The position numbers and the translations under genes were made by a program. Below, piece by piece: positions 7,442 to 14,988 of a stretch of 64,000 bases of DNA (its first letter is position 1; the number at the start of each line of letters is the position of its first letter). A model generated the notes under the pieces. That model was given only the letters and a program-made list of their open reading frames with translations. It ran no database searches and was not told where the DNA came from. Location: positions 2,418,001-2,482,000 of the forward strand of contig OZ252214.1 in the NCBI GenBank assembly GCA_965248935.1, read 5' to 3'. The stretch comes from G032773895 sp965248935 (GTDB lineage: Bacteria; Pseudomonadota; Gammaproteobacteria; Pseudomonadales; Cellvibrionaceae).

Positions 7442-8107
7442 TCTCACCTCGGGCAGGAAACGCACCGAACTTATATGCTGGTAGGCTGCCGTAGGTTTCT
7501 GTTACCGTAGCGGATTCGATACGCTCTTTTTCTGTCGGTGTTTCACCTTGAGCCTTATATAAGCTTCCCTTTGCCCAGTTCAACAATTCGTGCCCAACCA
7601 AAACCACAAGGTCGCCAGCATCGGAATGCGTCTGTGCAATCATTTGTAAAATGTCATGCGCCATGTCATCAAGGTTGACATAATCCCCGCTTGGGCCAAG
7701 GCGGTTGCCGAATTCATGTAATTTAGGTACCGTTCGCGTAAATTCGAAAATTTTGCCCAAGCGTCAATTGTAGCGTGACGTATAGCGTGATCGTATTCAG
7801 ATTTCGCGCATTGATAGCCAGCAGCGTCTAAATTTAAGTGGCTGGTTGGTGTTCGTTCATTAACTTGAGTGTTGGTTCTTTTACCCGTCACCCCAGTTAC
7901 AGACCCAAAGACACGTTCACCGACAAGATCTGTTACAGGAATAACATTGATCCGTTGTAGAAACTCTGATTTCTCAACAATTTTGTCGTTAAGAGTTTGC
8001 GCAATCGTTGGTATTGCGGCAAACTGTTTGGATACGTCTTTCACACCATAGGCTTTGCCGATCCCAGTACAAAGGTGTTCAAATTTCTTTTGGGTATTGG
8101 GTTGCAT
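7437..8107 (-). pseudogene. P2-type major capsid protein (gpN), frameshifted and deleted
   Basis: The N-terminal half (8107-7640) matches the P2 gpN plan: M-Q-P-N-T-Q-K-K-F-E, D-V-S-K-Q-F, F-L-Q-R-I-N-V-I-P-V and D-A-W-A-K-F. After a frame change and an internal loss near 7700, the C-terminal part continues G-P-S-G-D-Y-V-N-L-D and D-L-V-V-L-V-G-H-E-L-L. It stops at G-S-L-P-A-Y-K-F-G-A-F-P inside the IS3 end. The protein cannot form a capsid. Upstream (8150-8262, minus) a short frame ending E-E-S-E-K-D-Y-V may be the tail of a scaffold gene such as gpO. Confidence 0.8.
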
Positions 8108-8262
8108 ATTTAATCTCTATTTAAAAAATGTGTGTCGCAAATTGGGTTTTTAAACGTAGTCTTTTTCGGACTCTTCACTACCTTCAGAAGAGTTAAACTT
8201 TGTTCCTGGATCTTCTTCATACAACGCTTTAGCGAGCTTGATAACGTCCGAGTCGTGTATCA

Positions 8263-9157
8263 ATGGGCGGAAAAAGGGAATCTAGAAACGGTAAAAAGAA
8301 ACAACGCCGAAAAAATGATATAAGCGAGATCACTGAAGAGCAGCTAGATGAAATTCGTAACCAACTGTTTTTTGGCTATCAAAGGCGGTGGTATGAAGCC
8401 AAAGACGAACGCATTCTTAGGCAAAGCGGTGTTCGATTTGCTGGTGTTTGGCAATATGTATTTCAAAGTCATTTGGTCACGTATAGGTCATAATGTCCTA
8501 CGGCTTGAACATATCCCTGCGTTATATATTAGAAAGCTAAAAGGTGATGACCGCTACGGCTGGTTGGGCAAAGACCAGAAGCTCACCAAATTTAGAAAGG
8601 GTGAAGTTATACACATTAAAGAATATGATCCAGGGCAATCTATTTACGGCATACCACAGTACATGGGTGGAATAAATAGTGTTTTGTTAAATGAGTCCGC
8701 CACACTATTTCGACGCAAGTACTATGACAACGGTGCCCACATGGGCTACATATTCTACTCCACTGACCCGACGCTTGATGATGACGATCTGGAGCAATGG
8801 CAGGAGAACATCAAGGACTCTAAAGGAGTGGGAAACTTCCGCAGCCTATTTTTGAATATCCCTAATGGCGACCCAGATGGGGTCAAAATCATTCCGATAG
8901 GCGAAATTGCCACAAAAGACGAGTTCGAAAAGATTAAAAATCTCAGTAGAAATGATATCCTAAGCATGTGGAGGGTACAACCGGCGTTGGCAGGAATAAT
9001 GCCAGAGAACACCGGCGGCTTTGGCGATATCGAAAAGATATCTAAGGTTTACCATGAGAACGAAATTGTGCCGCTGCAAAAAGATGTTCAGCAGCTCAAT
9101 GGATTTCTGGGTGCAGGGCAAAAAATAGGTTTTGATAAACCAATCTACACAGACTAA
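8263..9157 (+). pseudogene. P2-type portal protein (gpQ), N-terminus disrupted
   Basis: The gene begins at 8263 with a Lys/Arg-rich leader (M-G-G-K-R-E-S-R-N-G-K-K-K-Q-R-R). It changes frame near 8400 after losing part of the N-terminal domain, then runs intact to 9157. The portal core is easily seen: F-D-L-L-V-F-G-N-M-Y-F, N-E-S-A-T-L-F-R-R-K-Y-Y, G-N-F-R-S-L-F and N-T-G-G-F-G-D-I. It points away from the capsid gene, as Q does relative to N in phage P2. That makes this a P2-like prophage in which the terminase and scaffold genes have been lost. Confidence 0.85.
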
Positions 9158-9211
9158 AATGGCGCATTATATCTGTTGTTATGGATGACATTCTGAATAT
9201 TTGGTATCAAT

Positions 9212-9499
9212 ATGCGAATCACTTGCCCTGAAGAATTTTGCCAAGCAACTGCAACTGCAACTGCAACTGCAACTATCACTTCACGCAACACTATCAGCGC
9301 AAAAATTGCAGAAGTTTATTGCTCGTGTACTAACCCAGAATGCTTGACCAGCTTTGTTGCAACGATATCATATAAGAATACATTACAACCCTCAATGAAG
9401 CGTCAGAGGTCTTTGTTTTCTGAAATGCTTAACTGTTTGCCAAAAAATGAACAGAAGGCCATTCTGCTGCATTTTCAGAAGATGTCAGAACTTCCTTAA
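9212..9499 (+). CDS. Ogr/Delta-like zinc-finger late-gene activator
   Basis: The 95-residue protein resembles the P2 Ogr/Delta family that activates phage late promoters. It has an N-terminal Cys cluster (T-C-P-E-E-F-C, residues 4-10), a segment I-T-S-R-N-T-I-S, the second Zn pair in Y-C-S-C-T-N-P-E-C (C-x4-C), and F-V-A-T-I-S-Y-K-N-T-L-Q-P-S. The first Cys pair has a longer spacing than usual and is followed by an (Ala-Thr)n run coded by a hexanucleotide repeat. The ribosome binding site is weak. Its phage targets are mostly gone. Confidence 0.7.
   Translation: MRITCPEEFCQATATATATATITSRNTISAKIAEVYCSCTNPECLTSFVATISYKNTLQPSMKRQRSLFSEMLNCLPKNEQKAILLHFQKMSELP
9245..9274 (+). repeat. GCAACT hexanucleotide tandem repeat, 5 copies
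   Basis: Five exact GCAACT units lie inside the Ogr-like gene and encode alternating Ala and Thr between the two zinc-ligand pairs. Changes in copy number keep the reading frame but alter the spacing. Confidence 0.95.
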
Positions 9500-9500
9500 T

Positions 9501-9701
9501 TTATTTTAATTGCTGACAGGTTTTGTTGATTGTTGTGCGAACCCGATCTAGTGTTTCCCAAGCCCCACTTTTTGCGTCGTCTTCTATATCAGAAATATTT
9601 TGTTGCAGGAGTGATTGAACTAAAGCAAGATCACATCGTGCCGATTGTAACTGCTCTCTTAGTTGTATGTAATTAATTGATTGAAAATTATTACTAGCCA
9701 C
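9501..9701 (-). CDS. Hypothetical protein, 66 aa
   Basis: This is a helical, Gln-rich small protein (L-R-E-Q-L-Q-S-A-R-C-D-L-A-L-V-Q-S-L-L) that I do not recognise. I chose the GTG start at 9701 because AAGGAG stands six bases before it, whereas the open frame upstream of it lacks such a site. It follows the 63-aa gene by 17 nt. The two form a minus-strand pair next to the Ogr-like gene, a position where P2-like prophages often carry small regulatory genes. Confidence 0.5.
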   Translation of the reverse strand: MASNNFQSINYIQLREQLQSARCDLALVQSLLQQNISDIEDDAKSGAWETLDRVRTTINKTCQQLK

Positions 9702-9718
9702 ACATGTTACTCCTTGTA

Positions 9719-9910
9719 TTAATGAGTCCCAGTACATCTGTTTTTTTCAATCATTCTTTTTTGAAGCAATGGCACTGACGATATTATGTTAGCTGCGTTT
9801 TTAATTTGACTTGGAGTCTCAAGTGATTCGACGGCCTGATACAACAAAGCAAGAGCTTCTTCTTTTTCTTCTTCACTAGATGAATTATTGCGGTCACATA
9901 TTTCACACAT
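9719..9910 (-). CDS. Hypothetical protein with N-terminal Cys pair, 63 aa
   Basis: The protein starts M-C-E-I-C-D-R and continues with a Glu-rich helix (E-E-E-K-E-E-A-L-A-L-L-Y-Q-A-V). The C-x2-C pair could be half of a metal site. AGAGGG precedes the ATG. A good minus-strand promoter lies 45-70 bp upstream (9954-9981). I recognise no family, but start signals and promoter make it a likely real gene. Confidence 0.5.
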   Translation of the reverse strand: MCEICDRNNSSSEEEKEEALALLYQAVESLETPSQIKNAANIISSVPLLQKRMIEKNRCTGTH

Positions 9911-9930
9911 CTGTTTTCCCTCTTATAAAA

Positions 9931-9981
9931 ACCAACTGATTTCTGTTGGTGTGAACATAGATCGCACAAAAGTGATGTCAA
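9931..9981 (-). promoter_or_regulatory. Sigma70-type promoter with an overlapping inverted repeat
   Basis: Reading the minus strand, TTGACA (9981-9976) is followed after 16 bp by TATGTT (9959-9954). Just downstream lies the inverted repeat ACCAAC-N8-GTTGGT (9931-9950), which is well placed for a repressor of the two-gene operon. Confidence 0.6.
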
Positions 9982-10078
9982 CACATTTTTTATTAGCCAA
10001 AAATATTTGGCGTACAAACTTCTATATGATGATGGGAACGCCAGTCATCATTTCTGATGTGATCACTTTTTGTTCGTA

Positions 10079-10133
10079 CCAAATTTGGATGGGGTTTTTG
10101 GTGTCGTTTGGTGTCAGCCTGAAAAATTTGGAT
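10079..10133. repeat. CCAAATTTGG palindrome and repeated AAATTTGGAT upstream of the KAS III gene
   Basis: A perfect 10-bp palindrome lies at 10079-10088. The sequence AAATTTGGAT occurs at 10081-10090 and again at 10124-10133, in the leader of the KAS III gene. This is a possible regulator-binding pair. Confidence 0.4.
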
Positions 10134-10160
10134 TTCTATTTGTATTTAGGGGTTTTTAAC

Positions 10161-11177
10161 ATGACTAATTCAAATCAATTAAACGAAGTTGTTCGTTCAC
10201 ATATCACAGGCATCGGTGCGTATTTTCCACAACAAATAATTAAATCAGATGAGCTGATGGCTGAGGCGCAATCCAAAAAATTTGGTATACCTGAATCATT
10301 TTTGCAGAGAGCGAGCGGAATTATTGAGCGCAGGTTTTCTACTGAAAAGGAGACATATGCACTAATGGCAATTGCAGCATCTAGAAATGCGATAGATGAA
10401 GCTGGCATAGATCCTTTAGATATAGACCTAGTTTTGTTTTGTGGTATCGACAAAGATTATTCAGAGCCTGCTACTGCTCATGAAGTACAAATTGGGGTGG
10501 GGGCGCATAACTCAGAATGTATGGATGTCAGCAATGCCTGTATTGGTATGTTGAGTGGCTACAAAATTGCAGATGCATATATACGCACTGGAATTGCTGA
10601 AACGGTTTTGGTGTGCAGTGGCGAAAAGCCTTCAATAGTTGCTCTGGATGTGGTCAGGCAATTGCGTGAGACTACAGATAAGACAACGTTTCGGCGACTT
10701 ATGGGAGCGCTGACTCTCGGTGATGCGGGGGGGGCTTTTGTTGTTTCTCGGAAAACAGATGGCAAAGGCATGTTGTATAGCCGCTTTAGGTCCGATGGAC
10801 GATACCGTGAACTATGTTACTACGGTCTGACAAAGGACGGGTGGAAATTTGAAATGCAGATGGAAAAAATTAGCATTGCTATGGTGTCACATCATGAGGA
10901 GATGATTGACGAGACCTACTCAAAAATAGGCTGGAATCCAGACCAAATTGGTAAGGTTTATTGTCACCAGGTGGGTGAAAGACCACATAGCCAAATGGTT
11001 GAGTTGTCGAAAGTGGCGCCAGAATGTTGCCCTAGAACCTATGCTGAGTTCGGTAACTTAACTAGCGTCACGTTCGCTGTAAATATGACACTAAATAAGC
11101 CGAAAAAAGGAGAGAAAGTACTGTTCTTGGGAGCCGGGTCAGGTGCAACCATGTGTCAATCAGTATTTCAGTTCTAA
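10161..11177 (+). CDS. 3-oxoacyl-ACP synthase III (FabH-like) ketosynthase
   Basis: This 338-residue thiolase-fold enzyme condenses an acyl starter with malonyl-ACP or a related acceptor. The catalytic triad is visible: Cys in V-S-N-A-C-I-G-M, His in V-Y-C-H-Q-V-G, and Asn in E-F-G-N-L-T-S-V. The glycine-rich end reads F-L-G-A-G-S-G-A. The ATG at 10161 follows AGGGG by eight bases; the longer open frame to 9888 is not part of the family. As it stands alone on an island rather than in a fatty-acid cluster, a role in making a signal or secondary metabolite is more likely than housekeeping FabH. The downstream membrane regulator supports that idea. Confidence 0.88.
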   Translation: MTNSNQLNEVVRSHITGIGAYFPQQIIKSDELMAEAQSKKFGIPESFLQRASGIIERRFSTEKETYALMAIAASRNAIDEAGIDPLDIDLVLFCGIDKDYSEPATAHEVQIGVGAHNSECMDVSNACIGMLSGYKIADAYIRTGIAETVLVCSGEKPSIVALDVVRQLRETTDKTTFRRLMGALTLGDAGGAFVVSRKTDGKGMLYSRFRSDGRYRELCYYGLTKDGWKFEMQMEKISIAMVSHHEEMIDETYSKIGWNPDQIGKVYCHQVGERPHSQMVELSKVAPECCPRTYAEFGNLTSVTFAVNMTLNKPKKGEKVLFLGAGSGATMCQSVFQF

Positions 11178-11259
11178 TAAATGTTATATCTATACTCAAC
11201 CCCTGCAGTTTTGGCTATCGCGCTGAAGATAGTTATTTTTACTAAGGGGGGGCTTTCAT

Positions 11260-12012
11260 TTGAAAAACGCCAGCCCATGGTTGCTGGCGTTTTTCGTGGG
11301 GATTTTTCTCGCAAACATCTTAGAACTATTGGTGTTTTTTCACCTCGATAAAATAGACGCGCCTTATGTTTTTCCTCTTTTTATTGTTTATTACATGACT
11401 TTAATTTTCGCGTTTTTCAGCCTATTTGCCTACAGTATTGAGGTTGGTGGAATGTATCAGCGGCATCGAGTTTATCGGCTCGTTTATTGTATATGCTACC
11501 TAGTTTGTGTCGCGTTTCTTGTCCGAGGGGTGGTAATTCAAGGAATTGAAAGTATTGGCTACTTATTAACACGCATAGCTGGGCCATACTACATTATCGC
11601 GCAATTTGGTTTGATTGCACCGCTTATTGGAACCGTGGTTGTGTGTTCATATTTTACAAAGAACGCTCGCAGCGCTTTGCAAAAGCGAAAGTCTAAAGCT
11701 CTTTTAATATGCACGCTTCCGGTTATTATCCTTTTTTGTACAGTCATTTTTCTCATGGCATTAAAAGTGAAAATCAACGCAACGAGCATATTTACTGTTG
11801 GTATTTGTATTACGCTTTGGGGACTCATCTACATTGAAAGTCACCATCAACTGTTCAAATTCATGACGTTTGTACCGGGTTCTAACGAGAGTAAAATGAT
11901 TGATTTGGTCAAACAAGCGTACATGAATCCGATTCAAATGAAAGACTGTACAAAAATGTTTGAGTCCAACTTAGTGCATATTGCACTTGAGAATGCCAAT
12001 GGCAACAAGTAG
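11260..12012 (+). CDS. Membrane regulator with C-terminal Fis-type HTH lost to an amber stop
   Basis: This is a six-to-seven-span membrane protein (hydrophobic stretches at about residues 7-30, 38-62, 77-100, 110-135, 147-168 and 174-190) with a cytoplasmic tail. It uses a TTG start after a strong AAGGGGG site. The frame ends at TAG 12010-12012 in L-E-N-A-N-G-N-K. It would continue to TAA at 12085-12087 as K-A-A-E-R-L-D-I-S-V-Q-T-L-K-R-R-L, a textbook Fis/NtrC-type recognition helix. The ancestral protein was therefore a membrane-anchored transcription factor, now truncated unless the amber codon is read through. It lies 82 bp after the KAS III gene. Confidence 0.75.
   Translation: MKNASPWLLAFFVGIFLANILELLVFFHLDKIDAPYVFPLFIVYYMTLIFAFFSLFAYSIEVGGMYQRHRVYRLVYCICYLVCVAFLVRGVVIQGIESIGYLLTRIAGPYYIIAQFGLIAPLIGTVVVCSYFTKNARSALQKRKSKALLICTLPVIILFCTVIFLMALKVKINATSIFTVGICITLWGLIYIESHHQLFKFMTFVPGSNESKMIDLVKQAYMNPIQMKDCTKMFESNLVHIALENANGNK
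11263..11294 (+). terminator. Terminator-like hairpin covering the start of the membrane regulator
   Basis: A perfect 12-bp stem (AAAAACGCCAGC / GCTGGCGTTTTT) with an 8-nt loop ends in five T residues. It could terminate KAS III transcripts. It also spans codons 2-12 of the TTG-initiated downstream gene, so it could act as an attenuator or translation block. Confidence 0.7.
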
Positions 12013-12087
12013 AAAGCCGCAGAGCGGCTGGATATTTCTGTTCAAACACTCAAACGACGATTAAAAGACCGCTCAGACTTCAACTAA

Positions 12088-12329
12088 GCCCAGCAGCAGC
12101 AAACGTATTTATTTTTTTGTTTTTTTACAGACTGCCGCTAAGCGGCGGGTGTGGGGTGAGAGAAGTCAGTACAGTTAAAAGCTATACGAAATTAGGCAAA
12201 AATGGGAATGATTGAATATACAAAAATATCTGCGTAGACACTTTGTGGACACTTATTCAAGAAAACAGGTTTTGGTTGGCTATAAAAAACAGTAATCCAT
12301 CTCTAACTTATTGTTTTTAATAGAAAATT
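12088..12329. other. Intergenic stretch at the island A/B boundary
   Basis: No gene is seen. It includes a short CCGC-taa-GCGG hairpin near 12134 and ends at the left attachment site of island B. Confidence 0.4.
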
Positions 12330-12354
12330 AGTGGTGCCCAGAGGCGGAACCGAA
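12330..12354. other. Left attachment site (copy of tRNA-Phe 3' end)
   Basis: AGTGGTGCCCAGAGGCGGAA is identical to 23553-23572 at the 3' end of tRNA-Phe. One mismatch then precedes CGAA in both copies. This is the crossover repeat left by integration. Confidence 0.92.
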
Positions 12355-12387
12355 AACCCTTTTATAATCAAAAGGTTATAAATTTTT

Positions 12388-12405
12388 CGTGTAAAAATCG
12401 TGTAA
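12388..12405. repeat. Left arm-type integrase sites (CGTGTAA x2)
   Basis: CGTGTAA occurs at 12388-12394 and 12399-12405, 11 bp apart start to start. The same pair with the same 11-bp period occurs at the other end of the island (23382-23399). Confidence 0.6.
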
Positions 12406-12498
12406 TTTTCATATCTCTTACACCCTAGCCGCACTTCTGACCGCTTATGGAAATAGTAATTCAAATAGGGCGTAAAAGGAACAAAAAAGGGTGTACAG

Positions 12499-12807
12499 CT
12501 AACCTTCTTGATTCGCGGCAACCCACTTAATCACCTCACCAGCATACCAGCGAGGGTGGCCTTTGGGAGATCGCTTAGTGGGTAATCTAAGTGCATTTGG
12601 GAAGGTGTGGTGGGTTACCAAATGTTCACTGGCGTATTTGTAGCTTACGCCAACATACTTGGCTACATCTTTGGTAGCCCATAGCGTAAGCTCTAGGCTC
12701 ATTCTGGCGGATACTTTTGTATCCAGCACAGCGGAGGTTAGTTCCTCAATTTTGGTGACAATCGTGCTATCTGGTTCTAAGTGGCTCATATCTACTACTT
12801 CTTCCAT
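12499..12807 (-). CDS. AlpA/MerR-like helix-turn-helix regulator
   Basis: This 102-residue DNA-binding protein is of the type that controls excision and gene expression in tRNA-integrated islands. The winged-helix part carries L-W-A-T-K-D-V-A-K-Y-V-G-V-S-Y-K-Y-A-S-E, followed by the basic wing R-L-P-T-K-R-S-P-K-G-H-P-R-W-Y. GGAG precedes the ATG. The gene faces away from the nucleotidyltransferase-HEPN gene, and the palindrome at 12862-12880 lies between them. It is therefore the best candidate to bind that operator. A frameshifted paralogue is present at 3.6-3.9 kb. Confidence 0.85.
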   Translation of the reverse strand: MEEVVDMSHLEPDSTIVTKIEELTSAVLDTKVSARMSLELTLWATKDVAKYVGVSYKYASEHLVTHHTFPNALRLPTKRSPKGHPRWYAGEVIKWVAANQEG

Positions 12808-12861
12808 TTCTCTCCGGGTCTTACGTTATCCTTGAATTTAGTATTCTATGCTAGCGAGAAC

Positions 12862-12880
12862 GTTTCATAGTCTGTGAAAC
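12862..12880. promoter_or_regulatory. Island operator, copy 2 (GTTTCA-N7-TGAAAC)
   Basis: This palindrome sits in the divergent region between the AlpA-like gene and the nucleotidyltransferase-HEPN gene. It ends 44 nt before the latter's ATG. An extra half site TGAAAC is at 12902-12907. Confidence 0.75.
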
Positions 12881-12923
12881 CCAAGCTATGCTCTAGTTCT
12901 CTGAAACTGATATTATTCAGCCC

Positions 12924-13862
12924 ATGAAAACATCCCTAGACCACTTGCCAGAAAACAAGCAAATCAACGTCAAATTCTTGATGGATACCATCCATGACGA
13001 ATTTGAACAGGTGAGGGGTTTTGCCACATCCGAAAAGAAGAAACTTAGCCGGATTGGAATGATCATTCTCTTTGGTAGCTATGCCAAAGGCTCTTATGTG
13101 GATGACCCAGTAAATGGCTATGTGAGTGATTACGATGTACTGGTGGTGCTGAACCGTAGTGAGTTAGTAGACGAATATACAATTTGGCACACCGCCGAAG
13201 AACGTATAAGCCAACAGCTAAAAGCGCCGGTCAATATTCTGGTTCACACCCACACAGAGATAAACAACTGGCTACAACAGGGCCATTACTTCTTTAGGGA
13301 TATTCGCGCCGAAGGTATACAGCTTTATGCCTACAACACCACATCATTGATTGAACCGGGCGAATTAAAAACGGAAGAAGCGCAAGCCATAGCTCAAAGT
13401 CATTTTGATCAATGGTTTGAAAGTGCAAAGACCTTCTATAAATATTCAAATGAGGCCATTAAAAACAAAGATAACAGTTATGCCGCATTTAATTTACACC
13501 AAGCTGCTGAACGCTTTTTGTCCTGCATACTTTTAGTTTTCACGAACTACCGCCCTAAAACGCACAACATCAAAGCGTTAAATAATTTAGCTACTCAACA
13601 TACTGAAGCGCTAAAAGACATTTTTCCGCAAGACACAAAATTCAACCGCCGCTGTTTTGAATTACTCAAACGCGCCTATATTGAATCTCGTTACTCAGAA
13701 CACTACAGTATTACCGAGGAAGAGCTGACTTGGTTGGCAGAGCGTGTTCGAGAATTACAAATCCTTACAGAAGCGCTCTGTAAAGAAAAAATTGAAAGAT
13801 ATACTCACCTTAAAGATAAAAACAAACAAGGTGGAATAGAGGAACTTGGAAAACCAAGTTGA
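12924..13862 (+). CDS. Nucleotidyltransferase-HEPN fusion protein
   Basis: The 312-residue protein joins a Pol-beta-like minimal nucleotidyltransferase to a HEPN domain. The N-terminal domain has G-S-Y-A-K-G-S (51-57) and S-D-Y-D (68-71), the metal-binding motif. The HEPN part (about 160-300) includes F-N-L-H-Q-A-A-E-R-F and E-S-R-Y-S-E-H-Y with the basic/His residues typical of RNA-cleaving HEPN toxins. In split MntA-HepT systems the nucleotidyltransferase silences the HEPN RNase by AMPylation. Here both are fused, so self-control is plausible. The 3' end overlaps the AAA ATPase frame by 17 bp, which points to one operon. Confidence 0.85.
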   Translation: MKTSLDHLPENKQINVKFLMDTIHDEFEQVRGFATSEKKKLSRIGMIILFGSYAKGSYVDDPVNGYVSDYDVLVVLNRSELVDEYTIWHTAEERISQQLKAPVNILVHTHTEINNWLQQGHYFFRDIRAEGIQLYAYNTTSLIEPGELKTEEAQAIAQSHFDQWFESAKTFYKYSNEAIKNKDNSYAAFNLHQAAERFLSCILLVFTNYRPKTHNIKALNNLATQHTEALKDIFPQDTKFNRRCFELLKRAYIESRYSEHYSITEEELTWLAERVRELQILTEALCKEKIERYTHLKDKNKQGGIEELGKPS

Positions 13863-14988
13863 TTGTAAAATGAGCACAACTAATACACATCTAGAACATG
13901 TAACGTTAAAGGGGTTTAAATCCATCCAGAAACTGGATTTAGACATGAAGCCAATCAATATGCTTATAGGTGCAAACGGCTCTGGTAAGTCCAATTTTAT
14001 TTCACTATTTACCTTTTTAAGAAACCTGTCTGAAGGTAAGCTACAAAATTATGTTGAAAAGCAGGGTTTTGCGAATACTTTTTTTCACTTTGGGTCAAAG
14101 AAAACCCCTGAAATATGTCTAGATTTGGATGTTGGTCAAAACGGCTACCATGTAACATTTGAGCATGGTTCAAATGACGACACATTAGTATTTAAGAACG
14201 AATATTGTACATTCAAAGCTTCTTATAAGAAGTTTTACGTTAAAGGAACAAAGGGAGAAAGTGGATTATTACCTGGAACGGAATCAGATAGTACTTATGT
14301 GAAAATATACACCCGTGAATATATGGAAGAATGCCGTGTGTATCACTTCCACGATACGGGGCCAACAGCCGGGTTTAAACAGGCTTCAGACTTAAGTGCG
14401 GCTGATTACTTGTATCCAAATGCAAGTAATATAGCTTCCTTTTTATTTCGACTAAAAAATAGCAAAAAGGACTTATTCGAAAAAAGCTATTCTGATATTG
14501 TTGATGCAGTTAAAACTGTTGCTCCCTATTTTCACGATTTTTACTTGGAACCTAGAGGTGGCGAAGGTGAAGAAAAAGTGCTGTTAAAGTGGCTACATCG
14601 TGATAATGATGATCCATTTTCAGCTAACCAGCTTTCAGATGGTACAGCTCGTTTTATCTGTATGGCGACCTTATTCTTGCAGCCGGAATCACTTAGGCCG
14701 AAGTCAATAGTGTTAGATGAACCTGAACTTGGTTTGCATCCTGCAGCTCTGGAAGTTTTGGCTGATATCGTAAAGACAACCTCAAAGACAAATCAGGTTA
14801 TATGCTCAACGCAATCAGTTACTTTTGCCAATCAATTTGCACCCGAGGATTTCATAGTAGTAGATCAAAGTGATGGTGCTTCCTCATTTAAGAGAGTTGA
14901 CAAAAATGAACTTAAGGAATGGTTAGAAGAGTACGAAATGGGCGATATTTGGACTAAAAATATCATCGGAGGGCGACCAGAATGGTAA
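13846..14988 (+). CDS. OLD/AAA15-type ATPase
   Basis: This is a 380-residue SMC-like ATPase of the AAA15/OLD class. It has Walker A G-A-N-G-S-G-K-S (42-49), an ABC-like signature Q-L-S-D-G-T-A-R-F, Walker B I-V-L-D-E-P-E-L-G-L-H-P near residue 290, and a switch region V-I-C-S-T-Q-S. Such ATPases act with TOPRIM or other nucleases in phage defence. The open frame starts at TTG 13846 inside the previous gene; ATG at 13870 is an alternative with a weaker ribosome binding site. The gene overlaps the DUF4276 gene by 7 bp, so the two are translated together. Confidence 0.88.
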   Translation: MENQVDCKMSTTNTHLEHVTLKGFKSIQKLDLDMKPINMLIGANGSGKSNFISLFTFLRNLSEGKLQNYVEKQGFANTFFHFGSKKTPEICLDLDVGQNGYHVTFEHGSNDDTLVFKNEYCTFKASYKKFYVKGTKGESGLLPGTESDSTYVKIYTREYMEECRVYHFHDTGPTAGFKQASDLSAADYLYPNASNIASFLFRLKNSKKDLFEKSYSDIVDAVKTVAPYFHDFYLEPRGGEGEEKVLLKWLHRDNDDPFSANQLSDGTARFICMATLFLQPESLRPKSIVLDEPELGLHPAALEVLADIVKTTSKTNQVICSTQSVTFANQFAPEDFIVVDQSDGASSFKRVDKNELKEWLEEYEMGDIWTKNIIGGRPEW

